Below are positions 1 through 8,695 of a stretch of 64,000 nt of DNA, one piece after another. The number at the start of each line of letters is the position of its first letter. The stretch's first letter is position 1. The position numbers and the translations under genes are program-made. The DNA is from CALJFL01 sp963669435 (GTDB taxonomy: Bacteria; Pseudomonadota; Gammaproteobacteria; Pseudomonadales; Halieaceae): positions 2,356,001-2,420,000 of the forward strand of contig OY770025.1 in NCBI GenBank assembly GCA_963669435.1. The letters are read 5' to 3'. The notes under the pieces were generated by a model. The model was not told the DNA's origin. It worked only from the letters and a program-made list of their open reading frames with translations, and made no database searches.

Positions 1-70
1 TCGAGAGGCAAAGGGCCAGAGTGCCCATCAAGAACGCTATTGCGCCACTTTTCACTATTTTAAAACTCAC
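1..70 (-). CDS. N-terminus of a secreted/lipoprotein gene, probably polysaccharide export (partial)
   Basis: A GTG codon at 70-68 is preceded on the minus strand by a strong Shine-Dalgarno GGAGG (76-80) with a 5-base spacer. It opens a frame of 23 codons that runs off the window. The peptide has a lysine-bearing start followed by a hydrophobic stretch (AIAFLMGTLALCLS), as in a signal peptide or lipoprotein leader. It lies downstream of the Wzz-type gene on the same strand, where outer-membrane export proteins (Wza family) are often encoded. The signal peptide and ribosome site are seen directly. The Wza assignment is inferred from position only, because the mature protein lies outside the window. 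Confidence 0.45.
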   Translation of the reverse strand, partial: MSFKIVKSGAIAFLMGTLALCLS

Positions 71-330
71 TTTAACCTCCAGTGGGATTGGCGAGTCGCC
101 ATCGGTTTATACTGCGCTATGGTCTCTTGATATCTTCGCTGATGGGAGACTTAGCCGAATCAATTGATCGCAGTATTGATACTAGGTTAAGAACGAGCTT
201 TGTCAAAGTCGCTGGCTATGGAAAGGTAAGCTAGCCCTGCCTGCTTCAACAAATGAAGATTGAGGTTTTGATGCTGCTAGTTGATCGGGCCACCAGAAGT
301 TGAGCAGCGAATGTCCATGAGGAGCATAGA

Positions 331-1644
331 TTAGCTGGCTGCGAGCCGTTCCCGCCGTGCCGCGGCAGCATTGCGAATCAACGCGATCACCACCCCGAGC
401 ATCCCGCCTGCGATTACTGCGGCAGCCAGGATTAGCGATTTGCGCGGTTTGCTCGGCGCAACGGGTACCATGGCGGCCTGGTCAACACGGACCAATGAAA
501 TATCTGCATAGTCCTGCGTCAACAACTCTTCAAGATTACTGATTTCCTCACGCAATTTCTGTGCGTTAGGCACAAAGGGCTCGAAGTTCTCCCGAGCTTC
601 AAGTATCTCAATTTGGCGATTGGTTTCCAGCAAATCCAGGTCTTTCTCCAGTTTCCTTAACCCGGCGATATGCTGGTCATCAGACGAGCGTTCCTTGAGT
701 GCATTCAGCTCAGCGCCAAGCACTCGAGTACCCTTTAAATAGATGGGATCATCACCTTCTGAAATCTCTGCGGTGAAGGCTACCGAGCCTGTTATATTGG
801 ATTTATCTTGGGACATTACGGCTAGGCTGGTTGGTTCTATTATGTCCAGGCTTTTAGCCACCGAAAGAGCTTCATGTAGCCTGGTAATTTCGTCTTCTCG
901 CTCTTTTGCCGCCATTGCCCTTACTGCTGCTATTTCGTCTTCTAGCTGTAGTTTTATCAGCCGGTCCTGCTCGCTGAGTCGCGCTATGGTGTCCTTGTCC
1001 GCCGTAGCCTGGTTAACAACTCCTTGTTGTAGTTCTTTTCTAAGGTTGGCCAGGCGCAAAGATACAGTGGACTTAAACTCGATAAGCAGATTGAATTTGG
1101 CCGCAGCGCTGGCAGCCGTGTTCAGTTCATTGAGGATGGTCGCGGTCGCCGTCGGGCTTGAGTGCTCAAAGGATAGTGTTCGTCTGTCTTCGTTCTTTAG
1201 TTTGGGCCCGCGATTGGGGGCGACTACGCGGATTGCGGGATTGAACTCATTGAAAAAAGTGCTATTACGCTCATCCTCGCTAACCGGCTCGTGATCAAAG
1301 AGGCTGCCAATATTACGGTCAAAAATCTCGCGTCGCAGGCTAAGCGAATTTAACTCTTCCTCGACCCGCAGAATGGCTTGCTTGGGCGTAAATTCCATTA
1401 CGCCGGATTCCGCTATGTCTGCTATCTGGCTTGTCAGCGGCGCTCTTATAAACGCTTCGGCGCGATATGTTGGAGTCATTGCCAGTGTGCCCAGCACCGA
1501 CACCAATGCAGTCAGGCAGGTAATGGCCAGGATAAGCCATTTTTGCTGCCACAATCCCCCAAACAGCTCGAATATGTCTATCTCGTCGAACTCAGGGCGT
1601 TGATCATTCACTTGGTTGTCCATTTTCTGGGTGCGCTCGTCCAT
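331..1644 (-). CDS. Wzz/GumC-type polysaccharide chain-length determinant protein
   Basis: This 437-residue inner-membrane protein has the classic co-polymerase layout. There is one membrane helix near the N-terminus (about 36-56), a long periplasmic region with coiled-coil-like heptads (about 195-265), and a second helix at about 403-423. A proline-rich stretch (PVAPSKPRK) stands just before the second helix, as in Wzz proteins. Such proteins set the chain length of O-antigen or exopolysaccharide made by Wzy. No tyrosine-kinase domain is attached. ATG at 1644 is used; an in-frame ATG at 1623 is possible, and neither has a clear ribosome site. The gene diverges from the priming transferase at 1917. 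The family call is firm, the polymer is unknown. Confidence 0.85.
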   Translation of the reverse strand: MDERTQKMDNQVNDQRPEFDEIDIFELFGGLWQQKWLILAITCLTALVSVLGTLAMTPTYRAEAFIRAPLTSQIADIAESGVMEFTPKQAILRVEEELNSLSLRREIFDRNIGSLFDHEPVSEDERNSTFFNEFNPAIRVVAPNRGPKLKNEDRRTLSFEHSSPTATATILNELNTAASAAAKFNLLIEFKSTVSLRLANLRKELQQGVVNQATADKDTIARLSEQDRLIKLQLEDEIAAVRAMAAKEREDEITRLHEALSVAKSLDIIEPTSLAVMSQDKSNITGSVAFTAEISEGDDPIYLKGTRVLGAELNALKERSSDDQHIAGLRKLEKDLDLLETNRQIEILEARENFEPFVPNAQKLREEISNLEELLTQDYADISLVRVDQAAMVPVAPSKPRKSLILAAAVIAGGMLGVVIALIRNAAAARRERLAAS

Positions 1645-1722
1645 CTATCTAACGGTCAATTCAACTACAACCACTGTAGCTTCTAGCTATGTTAAGACCT
1701 ATCCGAAAGCCTTCAGCTGAGC

Positions 1723-1751
1723 TTAGCGTAGGTCAAATATTAAGGTACAAT
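1723..1751 (+). promoter_or_regulatory. Candidate promoter for the priming-transferase operon
   Basis: TACAAT (1746-1751) is a good -10 match. TTAGCG (1723-1728) is a weak -35 at 17-base spacing. It lies in the 272-base divergent region between the Wzz-type gene and the gene at 1917. It is found by eye only. Confidence 0.3.
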
Positions 1752-1784
1752 GGCAGTGATAGGAACCTCTGGCGATAGGAGGTA

Positions 1785-1859
1785 ATGAAACGCTATTCTT
1801 GCAGCCAGAATGAAAGCGTGATCTCCGCGGTAGCGCACTATTATCGCGAGGAGTCTTAA
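1785..1859 (+). CDS. Possible 24-residue peptide upstream of the priming transferase
   Basis: An ATG at 1785 opens a 24-codon frame ending with TAA at 1857-1859. A perfect AGGAGG (1777-1782) stands only two bases before the ATG, which is shorter than usual. The peptide (starts MKRYSCSQNE, ends YYREES) resembles nothing I recognise. It could be a leader peptide, a short uORF or chance. Confidence 0.15.
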   Translation: MKRYSCSQNESVISAVAHYYREES

Positions 1860-1916
1860 AGCGACCTACGCGCAATCACCAGTTCAAGCGTCCAAATTAC
1901 AAGACGAATAATCCAA

Positions 1917-3305
1917 TTGCGATCCTTCAACGGCCATTTTGAAATATACCAGCGAATTGTCGATTCATTAATCGTATGTTTTTCGTTGCCACTGTGTTTT
2001 TGGATTTACTACCAATCATGGGCATTTAATGACCAATATACAATTACCTCGATTGCAGCGATACCTTTGTTTCAACTCTGCGCCAAGATCAATGGCCTGT
2101 ATTCCCACCTGATCCGGTTCGGTAGTACCGAGGAAATTAAACCTCTTATTTTTTCCTGGCTAGGAACCCTGGCTGGCCTTCTGGTCCTGGGGTATGTGTT
2201 TAAAAGTACGCATGAGCTATCACGAGTTACGCTAGGGCTTTACGCGCTTTTGACACCAACTTTTTTAATCATTTCCAGGGTTTTAAGCCAGTATTCGCTC
2301 TCGCTATTGCATAGGAAAAATTATTGGACGCGGGCGGCTGTTATTTTGGGCGACAATGAGAACACTGCGTCGTTGGCAAACAATCTCAGATCGAACCACT
2401 GGCTGGGACTAAAGTTGTTAAAGACCTATCGGCTTCCGGGAGAGAACAGCTTACCCGAGACAGAGGGAGAAACCGAAGGTAGTTTGGATAGCATTGAATC
2501 GCTAATCGAGCTAATAAACGATGGCCTTGTAGACATTGTTTTTCTTGCAGTCGGGTCACCCGCCTCCACAGACTCGGTTTTGGGTCGATTAACTGATACT
2601 ACGGTATCCATTTTCATTGTGCCGGATGTATATACTGCGGACATAATGCAAGGTCGCTGGATGACTATCGGCAGCATTCCTACGGTAAGTATTGTTGATA
2701 CGACCGGAAGGGGTATCAATGGCATTTTGAAGCGAGCACTGGACTTTGCCATATCTGGCATATCGCTGCTGTTGTTGGCTTTGCCTATGGTAGTTATCGC
2801 CGCCTGGATTCGTGTCAACTCTCCGGGACCTGCCCTTTATAGACAATTAAGATATGGAGAGAGCGGCAAGCCGATTTATGTACGAAAGTTTCGCACCATG
2901 ACGGTCGTTGAAAAATCGGATGAGTTTAAACAGGCTGTAAGAAACGATCCAAGAGTGACCTCCGTTGGCCGATGGTTACGCCGTTCATCTGTAGACGAAT
3001 TGCCACAACTGATTAACGTGTTACTGGGTGATATGTCAATTGTTGGTCCCAGGCCGCACCCGGTTGCTCTAAATGAAGAGTTTCGGGGTGAGGTGCTTGG
3101 TTATATGATGCGGCATAAAGTTAAGCCCGGTATAACTGGGCTAGCTCAGATAAATGGATACCGGGGTGAAACTGATACACATGAAAAAATGTCAGGCAGG
3201 ATTCGATATGACCTGGAGTATATTCATAACTGGAGCATTTGGCTCGATCTGGTCATTATCGCCAAGACACCCTTCAGTCTGATCCGAAACAAAAACGTCT
3301 ACTAA
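1917..3305 (+). CDS. Undecaprenyl-phosphate sugar phosphotransferase (WcaJ-type priming enzyme)
   Basis: This 462-residue enzyme transfers a sugar-1-phosphate to undecaprenyl phosphate, the first membrane step of repeat-unit assembly. The N-terminal half has several membrane helices and a nucleotide-binding-like middle. From about residue 270 it carries the bacterial sugar-transferase domain: a membrane-anchoring helix after KRALDF, the FRTM motif near 325, SVDELPQL near 360 and GPRPH near 378. This two-part architecture is that of WcaJ/EpsE-type enzymes rather than short PglC-type ones. The start is TTG at 1917 with no clear ribosome site, chosen because the family N-terminus fits. It begins the plus-strand polysaccharide cluster, 30 bases before the decarboxylase gene. 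The donor sugar cannot be told from sequence. Confidence 0.9.
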   Translation: MRSFNGHFEIYQRIVDSLIVCFSLPLCFWIYYQSWAFNDQYTITSIAAIPLFQLCAKINGLYSHLIRFGSTEEIKPLIFSWLGTLAGLLVLGYVFKSTHELSRVTLGLYALLTPTFLIISRVLSQYSLSLLHRKNYWTRAAVILGDNENTASLANNLRSNHWLGLKLLKTYRLPGENSLPETEGETEGSLDSIESLIELINDGLVDIVFLAVGSPASTDSVLGRLTDTTVSIFIVPDVYTADIMQGRWMTIGSIPTVSIVDTTGRGINGILKRALDFAISGISLLLLALPMVVIAAWIRVNSPGPALYRQLRYGESGKPIYVRKFRTMTVVEKSDEFKQAVRNDPRVTSVGRWLRRSSVDELPQLINVLLGDMSIVGPRPHPVALNEEFRGEVLGYMMRHKVKPGITGLAQINGYRGETDTHEKMSGRIRYDLEYIHNWSIWLDLVIIAKTPFSLIRNKNVY

Positions 3306-3335
3306 CCATGGTAACTATTTTGGAGACTTGCGACC

Positions 3336-4286
3336 TTGCATATTAGAAATCGGGTACTGATTACGGGCGGGGCGGGCTTTCTTGGTTCCCATTTGTGCCG
3401 GAAGCTTTTGGCAAAAGGTCACGAAGTAGTATGCTTGGATAACTTCTATACTGGCACCAAAGACAATGTTGCAGACCTGCTTGGCAACCCAATGTTCGAA
3501 GTTTTACGTCATGATGTAACGTTCTCTACGTATGTGGAGGTGGATCAAATATACAACTTGGCTTGTCCAGCATCACCTATTCACTATCAGCGAGATCCAG
3601 TCCAAACAACTAAAACAAGCGTACATGGTGCGATAAATATGCTGGGGCTGGCCAAGAGGCTAAAGGCAAAGATACTTCAGGCGTCGACCAGTGAAGTTTA
3701 TGGCGATCCTACGCAACACCCGCAGACGGAACAGTATTGGGGCAACGTGAATCCGATAGGGGACAGGTCCTGCTACGATGAAGGCAAGCGTTGCGCTGAA
3801 ACACTTTTTTTCGATTATCATAAACAACACGCACTAAATATTAAGGTCGCAAGAATTTTCAATACCTATGGACCTAATATGCACCCAAACGATGGCCGGG
3901 TGGTCTCAAACTTTATAATGCAGGCTTTGCAGAATAAGCCTATAACCATTTATGGCGAAGGTAGCCAAACTAGGTCTTTCTGTTACGTTGATGACTTACT
4001 CAATGGTTTGGTCTTGTTGATGAACACCGATCGTCATGTAACGGGCCCTATAAACCTTGGTAACCCGAAAGAATTTACAGTGCTTGAACTGGCAGAGATG
4101 GTGATTGAATTAACTGGTTCCAGATCAGAGCTAAAGTTCATGCCCCTACCTTCTGATGATCCGGTGCAACGTCAGCCTGATATCAGTCTGGCGAGCAAGG
4201 AACTGGAATGGGAGCCGAACATTGAATTGAGAGAAGGCCTCGTAAAGACGATCGAATACTTTGAAAGGTTCATTCAAAGCAACTAG
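3336..4286 (+). CDS. UDP-glucuronate decarboxylase (UDP-xylose synthase)
   Basis: This 316-residue short-chain dehydrogenase-fold enzyme converts UDP-glucuronate to UDP-xylose using bound NAD. It shows the NAD-binding GGAGFLGSH at residues 11-19, the TSEVYGDP block, and the catalytic Tyr-x-x-x-Lys pair at 147/151 (YDEGK). It also carries the NTYGPNMHPNDGRVVSNF region that is diagnostic of UXS enzymes. Length matches bacterial UXS. The start is TTG at 3336 with GGAG at 3322-3325, ten bases upstream. It follows the priming transferase closely and is probably co-transcribed with it. Presence of this enzyme suggests xylose, or a sugar made from it, in the polymer. Confidence 0.92.
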   Translation: MHIRNRVLITGGAGFLGSHLCRKLLAKGHEVVCLDNFYTGTKDNVADLLGNPMFEVLRHDVTFSTYVEVDQIYNLACPASPIHYQRDPVQTTKTSVHGAINMLGLAKRLKAKILQASTSEVYGDPTQHPQTEQYWGNVNPIGDRSCYDEGKRCAETLFFDYHKQHALNIKVARIFNTYGPNMHPNDGRVVSNFIMQALQNKPITIYGEGSQTRSFCYVDDLLNGLVLLMNTDRHVTGPINLGNPKEFTVLELAEMVIELTGSRSELKFMPLPSDDPVQRQPDISLASKELEWEPNIELREGLVKTIEYFERFIQSN

Positions 4287-4396
4287 CCCAACGCGAACAC
4301 AAATTCTGATTGGACTCCAATGCCGGCCGGGTTAGCCTCAGATCCCCGATATTTCCGTTAGCCGATGGCAGTCGGATTCAAACTGCTTCAGATTCG

Positions 4397-4433
4397 AGAC
4401 CGCTCTATTTGTTTAAATCGGCCTAAGCGGTCT
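4397..4433 (+). terminator. Inverted repeat between convergent genes, possible weak terminator
   Basis: An 8-base perfect inverted repeat, AGACCGCT (4397-4404) and AGCGGTCT (4426-4433), has a 21-base loop and is followed by ATTTTA. It lies between the UXS gene and the convergent methyltransferase gene. The large loop and short T run make it a weak candidate. Confidence 0.25.
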
Positions 4434-5097
4434 ATTTTACGGCTACGACGGCTTGATACGGCGCGAAGCGGAGAGGAGCGACTTTGTAAAACCAGCGCGC
4501 GTGTCTTCCATCATAGTTGTGGTAGCTGGCTTCATCAATTGAAAAACCGATAAATTGTAGTATCTCTATAAGCTCACGCGCAGAGTAAAGGCGAATATGG
4601 CCCCTATGACCCAGGTCATCCAATTTTTGCCATATATTCAGCGCGTTGTTTATGCTTTTACCTAACATAAAGCTTTTAATCGTTTTCAACGAGTATAGAT
4701 TGTCAGTGAATAAGTACAGTTTTCCACCTGGCCTAAGTACCCGGAGTGTTTCTCGTAAAGCGAAAAATGGATTGACGTACAGGTGTTCGATAACTTCCGA
4801 AAGGAGAATATTATCGAAATAGTCGTTAGGATATGGAAATCGCTGGGATTCAATATCACATGAATCGACCTCTAAGCTGTTCTCGCTAATATACTGCTCG
4901 AACCTGCTTGGATTCACATCCAGCGCCTTGATCTTGGTACCCGAGTCTTTCAGAATTTTAGTGAAATGAAAGGGCGCAGCGCCTACATCCAGGAGTGTTT
5001 CCGAACCGATTCTAGGCAACAGGAATTCCTTAAGATATTCATAGCGCGCCTTCTGCTCACGGCCATACCTAATCTCCCATTCGTCCAAACTTTTCAT
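4432..5097 (-). CDS. Class I SAM-dependent methyltransferase
   Basis: This 221-residue protein has the Rossmann methyltransferase signatures. Motif I is LLDVGAAP at 35-42, an acidic residue ends the second strand (ALDVNP near 58-63), and LRPGG stands at 121-125. It resembles the Methyltransf_11 group, which acts on small molecules or sugars. No membrane segment or signal is seen. It sits in the polysaccharide locus just downstream of the flippase on the same strand, so sugar O- or N-methylation of the polymer is plausible but not shown. The substrate is unknown. Confidence 0.8.
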   Translation of the reverse strand: MKSLDEWEIRYGREQKARYEYLKEFLLPRIGSETLLDVGAAPFHFTKILKDSGTKIKALDVNPSRFEQYISENSLEVDSCDIESQRFPYPNDYFDNILLSEVIEHLYVNPFFALRETLRVLRPGGKLYLFTDNLYSLKTIKSFMLGKSINNALNIWQKLDDLGHRGHIRLYSARELIEILQFIGFSIDEASYHNYDGRHARWFYKVAPLRFAPYQAVVAVK

Positions 5098-5233
5098 TTT
5101 CAGAAATATTCCCTTGAAGTGTCACGGTGTGGTACCCCCTGCCAGCCAAGACATTCTCCATTTAGTCTGATAACTGCTGCATCGGGGCTTATTTGGCGAT
5201 CAGATGTTTGGCAGCCAGCGACAGATAGTTGCT

Positions 5234-6556
5234 TTAGGTATCTTCGACATCGGTGGAAAAATTACCCACCGGGAAAAAGCCCAGACGACGGTAGACATAG
5301 GTCACGCTAGCCAAATTTGAGAAGAGTAGGCCTAGTGACGTGGCGATAGCCGCTCCAGTGGCGCCGTACGATGGTATCAGAACGACGCTAAAAAATATGC
5401 TACATATCGCGCCAAGTAAAAAGGAATTTCTAACTAGAGCTTGATTCCCTGTCACGATCAAGAGATGCCCACTTGGTCCAGCGATTATATTGATAAGTTG
5501 CCCCACTACTAGTATCAATAGTACGTTGTAGCCCTTTACAAACTCCGTACCAAAAATCGTTAGAATACTTTCGCCAGCCATGACGAAAACCAGCGAGATG
5601 GGCAAGGCTGCCAGACACATTAAAAATGTCGACATCTGCATCAGTTTTCTCATGTCAGTAAATCTACCCTGATTATAATAAGAAGCGAGTTTGGGCGTAA
5701 CAACAGAATTCATTGCCACCAGCAGAAAGCTTAGAAGCAGTGCCGTCCTCGCCGCGCCATTGTATATGCCGACCTCGTCAACATCTCTAAAGAGGCCCAG
5801 AAGCACTGTGTCGGCCCAGGATATCACCACCGATGAACATGCTATGAGGTATAGCGGCATTGAAGACGCTGCGAGGTCTCTTATATTGGACATGCTCGTT
5901 GAAACTTTGTTGAGCGAAGTCGTTCTGGAAAATGCCAGCCATGCTAAAGACGCTGCTAACAGCGTGACGACCAGATAGAGGCCCGCCACTCTCGAGGAGG
6001 TAATGACTACAACGGACGAAAGCGAAACAACTGTCACCAGAACACCTACGGGAATTATGCATCCCTGTAAAAAGTTGGCGATCACATTGAGCCTCATTCC
6101 CTTGAGTAATTCGCACGTGACATTTAGAAAAGCAAACAAGGGCGCTGAGATTAGAAAGAGAACTAAAATATTTTTTATGCCTTCTCCCTGCGGCAATAGT
6201 GCGGGGAAGGCGCTACCAGCCAGCAGAAAGAGCAAACAGATTATCCCGGTGGTACCGATTGAGCTAATTAGGCAAGTGCTAAAGAGCGTTTGCAGGTCCA
6301 GAACTCTGGCTTCCGAAAATAATATCGATGCATTCTTGAGGGCGAGCAGATCAATTCCCAGCCGTCCGATTACGGAAACCAGGTTCATCAAGCCAATTCC
6401 TAGAAAATATGCCCCGACGCCGTCTGCGCCCAACATCCGCGACAGAAAAATAGTCAACAGAAACGCAAAAAATGCGCCCAAAATGCGAATTGTAAACGCG
6501 AGTGAAGAATGGGTCGCGAGTCTTTTTAGACGTGAGAAAGTCGATTGGCCATTCAC
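5234..6556 (-). CDS. Polysaccharide flippase (Wzx-like, MOP superfamily)
   Basis: This 440-residue, very hydrophobic protein has about 12 membrane helices spread over its whole length, as in lipid-linked oligosaccharide flippases of the polysaccharide-biosynthesis family. The N-terminus shows the typical LAFTIRILGAFFAFLLTIFL helix and a FLSRMLGADGVGAYFL segment. It would move the undecaprenyl-linked repeat unit across the inner membrane for Wzy polymerisation. The start is GTG at 6556. A TGA overlaps the region just upstream in the other strand's frame, so the divergent promoter region is 6557-6859. Specificity cannot be read from sequence. Confidence 0.88.
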   Translation of the reverse strand: MNGQSTFSRLKRLATHSSLAFTIRILGAFFAFLLTIFLSRMLGADGVGAYFLGIGLMNLVSVIGRLGIDLLALKNASILFSEARVLDLQTLFSTCLISSIGTTGIICLLFLLAGSAFPALLPQGEGIKNILVLFLISAPLFAFLNVTCELLKGMRLNVIANFLQGCIIPVGVLVTVVSLSSVVVITSSRVAGLYLVVTLLAASLAWLAFSRTTSLNKVSTSMSNIRDLAASSMPLYLIACSSVVISWADTVLLGLFRDVDEVGIYNGAARTALLLSFLLVAMNSVVTPKLASYYNQGRFTDMRKLMQMSTFLMCLAALPISLVFVMAGESILTIFGTEFVKGYNVLLILVVGQLINIIAGPSGHLLIVTGNQALVRNSFLLGAICSIFFSVVLIPSYGATGAAIATSLGLLFSNLASVTYVYRRLGFFPVGNFSTDVEDT

Positions 6557-6567
6557 AACTTTGATCT

Positions 6568-6726
6568 ATGGATCGTATCGGGGAAGCGAAAACAGTAGGC
6601 CATCTGCGGGCTATAGTCACTGAAGATATGATGGCAGCATATACTGACGGTAATCTGTGGGTCAATCAAGGAAAGCCTCTTGCTGACGCAGACGCTATGT
6701 GTGCTTGGAATCATGTCTATAGATAA
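6568..6726 (+). CDS. Possible 52-residue ORF in the 6557-6859 intergenic gap
   Basis: ATG at 6568 opens 52 codons ending TAA at 6724-6726. The peptide starts MDRIGEAKTVGHLRAIVTED and ends AWNHVYR. No ribosome site precedes it and I do not recognise it. It lies in the 303-base gap between the divergent flippase and sulfotransferase genes, where I see no other gene. It may be chance or a remnant. Confidence 0.15.
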   Translation: MDRIGEAKTVGHLRAIVTEDMMAAYTDGNLWVNQGKPLADADAMCAWNHVYR

Positions 6727-6859
6727 CTATTACGCTGTCAGTTCTAATTATTGATCCTCAATGAATGGGATTCTTGCTAGACTCGGTTTCTTTTAGAGCT
6801 ATTACCTTGGTCGCCTCAGGAGCCAAATGGACAAATAGCCGATTTGACGAAAATTTTTA

Positions 6860-7717
6860 ATGTATCCGAAAAGACCGATTTTTGTAGTAGGGTGTCCTCG
6901 CTCAGGAACAACGCTTTTACAACAGATATTATCTGGTCACTCGTGTATCTTGGGGCTGCCGGAAACTCATTTCTTCTCGATTACGCATCCACGAAACAAA
7001 GTAAAACGCCTGTTCACTTGGCCGGCCTTGCTAGCCAACCAAGCGCTGTATTACTGTTTGGCTGAAATTGATCGGAAGCAGTTAAAGGGTGACTACCGCA
7101 CTTCCTACCTGGCTTCAGATTACACGACCCAGTTCGTTCGGTTGATGGAAGACTTGTGTGAGGAAAAGAGAACGTCGCACTGGCTTGAGAAAACACCTCG
7201 TCATTTACATTTCATAGATGAAATATCCAGGCGTATACCAAACGCATTGTTTATTCATATTGTTCGAGAGGGTGCACCAACAATTGCGTCTTTGCATAAA
7301 GCGACAAGTGAGAGTCCTAACCTTTGGCTTAAGCGCCGCTTCACTCGTTTTAAGGGCTACAGTGTTGAACAATGTAGGGACAGATGGATGAATGATCTGA
7401 GTATTACGGCGACATATATGCAGCGGGAAAATCACGCGCACATAACCTATGAAAAGCTCATAACAGAAACTGAGGTTGCTGCGCGATATCTTTCAGAGTT
7501 TATTGATCTGGAGTTCGAACCTCAAATGCTTAGTATCACAGAGCAAGATGGCATTTTTAATATAGAGCAAGAGCCTTGGAAATCGAAAAACCTCAACTCC
7601 GAAGTCGTGTATCCAAAGTCCGATTTTCCTCCGGAAGTCACTGTAGATGGAATTCTTGAGTTGACGTATAAGACGATTGCCGATTATGTTCATAGTGAAT
7701 TGGCAAAGGTCGAATAG
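6860..7717 (+). CDS. Sulfotransferase family protein
   Basis: This 285-residue protein begins with the PAPS 5'-phosphosulfate-binding loop GCPRSGTTLLQ (residues 11-21), the hallmark of sulfotransferases. A second conserved block (FIHIVREGAPTIASLHKA, around residue 135) matches the 3'-phosphate-binding arginine/serine region. It would transfer sulfate from PAPS to a hydroxyl or amine, here probably on the polysaccharide. There is no signal peptide or membrane segment, so it is cytoplasmic. ATG at 6860 gives a start right before the P-loop, as usual for the family. It stands 41 bases before a second, different sulfotransferase gene. The acceptor is unknown. Confidence 0.85.
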   Translation: MYPKRPIFVVGCPRSGTTLLQQILSGHSCILGLPETHFFSITHPRNKVKRLFTWPALLANQALYYCLAEIDRKQLKGDYRTSYLASDYTTQFVRLMEDLCEEKRTSHWLEKTPRHLHFIDEISRRIPNALFIHIVREGAPTIASLHKATSESPNLWLKRRFTRFKGYSVEQCRDRWMNDLSITATYMQRENHAHITYEKLITETEVAARYLSEFIDLEFEPQMLSITEQDGIFNIEQEPWKSKNLNSEVVYPKSDFPPEVTVDGILELTYKTIADYVHSELAKVE

Positions 7718-7758
7718 TCGATCATCGCTCCTTAGAATTCTCTGACCCAGAGGTTTCC

Positions 7759-8649
7759 GTGTTACCCAACTTCATGATCGTAGGCGCTCCGAAGGCCGGT
7801 ACAACGTCACTTAGCCGGTATTTCTCTGATCACCCACGAGTATTTTTTTCGGAGCCTAAAGAAGTAAACTTTTTCACCAGTGAGGCGCTTGATAGGCAAG
7901 GTCTCTACTATGACCCATATATTTGTCGGAGTCAGGCTGAGTATGAGGCCATATTTTTAGGTTCTGAGAGCTACCCTGCTCGTGGCGAAGCCAGCGTTTC
8001 ATACTTATTTTATCCAGGCACGGCAGCCAAAATAAGAGCCGCAATACCTGACGTCAAAATATTTATCGTTCTGCGAGATCCTGTGCATCGCGCGTACTCT
8101 CATTATCTAATGGACTATAACCTTGGCCTGGTCTCCGATAGTTTTGAAAGTATTGTAAATCGGCAATCTGGGGAGTTAGAACAGGATCTCCTTTATCAAC
8201 AGTATGTCGAACTGGGCTATTACAATCGGCAAGTTCAAGCCTACCTCGAGAGCTTTGATCGGGAACAGGTGAAAATATATCTGAGCTCTGACTTGGCACG
8301 GGACACGAAAGCGGTGTACATGGATGCCCTGGAATTTATCGGTGTTGATCCTGGTTTGGAAATTCCCGATTTCTCGCGCCATAATTCCTATTCAGCGGCA
8401 AAGACCCCATTTCTTAGGAAGCTATACACTTCTTCTCGATTGAGAGCTACTATCAAGAGATATCTCCCCAAATCAATTCTATTGAGGCTCAAGTCAGTGC
8501 TGTTTGACACTGCTAAACCTGAAATGAGCCCAGAGACGGAATCACAATTAAGGGGACTCTATCGAGAGGATATACTCTCTCTTCAGGTAACTCTCGACAG
8601 GGACCTGACTGATTGGTTATTACCGACCAAGGGAGACGGCCAAACATGA
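7759..8649 (+). CDS. Sulfotransferase domain protein (heparan-sulfotransferase-like)
   Basis: This 296-residue protein has the PAPS loop PKAGTTSL at 11-18 and an EPKEVNFF block. The 3'-phosphate motif VLRDPVHRAYSHY carries Arg near 106 and Ser near 114. This arrangement is that of the NDST/HS-type Sulfotransfer_1 group, which acts on glycans. The start is GTG at 7759 with CAGAGG at 7748-7753. It is only about 19-31% alike by eye to the preceding sulfotransferase outside the motifs, so it is not a recent duplicate. The pair suggests sulfation at two positions of one polymer. The acceptor is inferred from context. Confidence 0.88.
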   Translation: MLPNFMIVGAPKAGTTSLSRYFSDHPRVFFSEPKEVNFFTSEALDRQGLYYDPYICRSQAEYEAIFLGSESYPARGEASVSYLFYPGTAAKIRAAIPDVKIFIVLRDPVHRAYSHYLMDYNLGLVSDSFESIVNRQSGELEQDLLYQQYVELGYYNRQVQAYLESFDREQVKIYLSSDLARDTKAVYMDALEFIGVDPGLEIPDFSRHNSYSAAKTPFLRKLYTSSRLRATIKRYLPKSILLRLKSVLFDTAKPEMSPETESQLRGLYREDILSLQVTLDRDLTDWLLPTKGDGQT

Positions 8650-8695
8650 CAAGGAAGTAGCTCTACGCCTATAAATTAGTATTTCGCGGCTCAAG

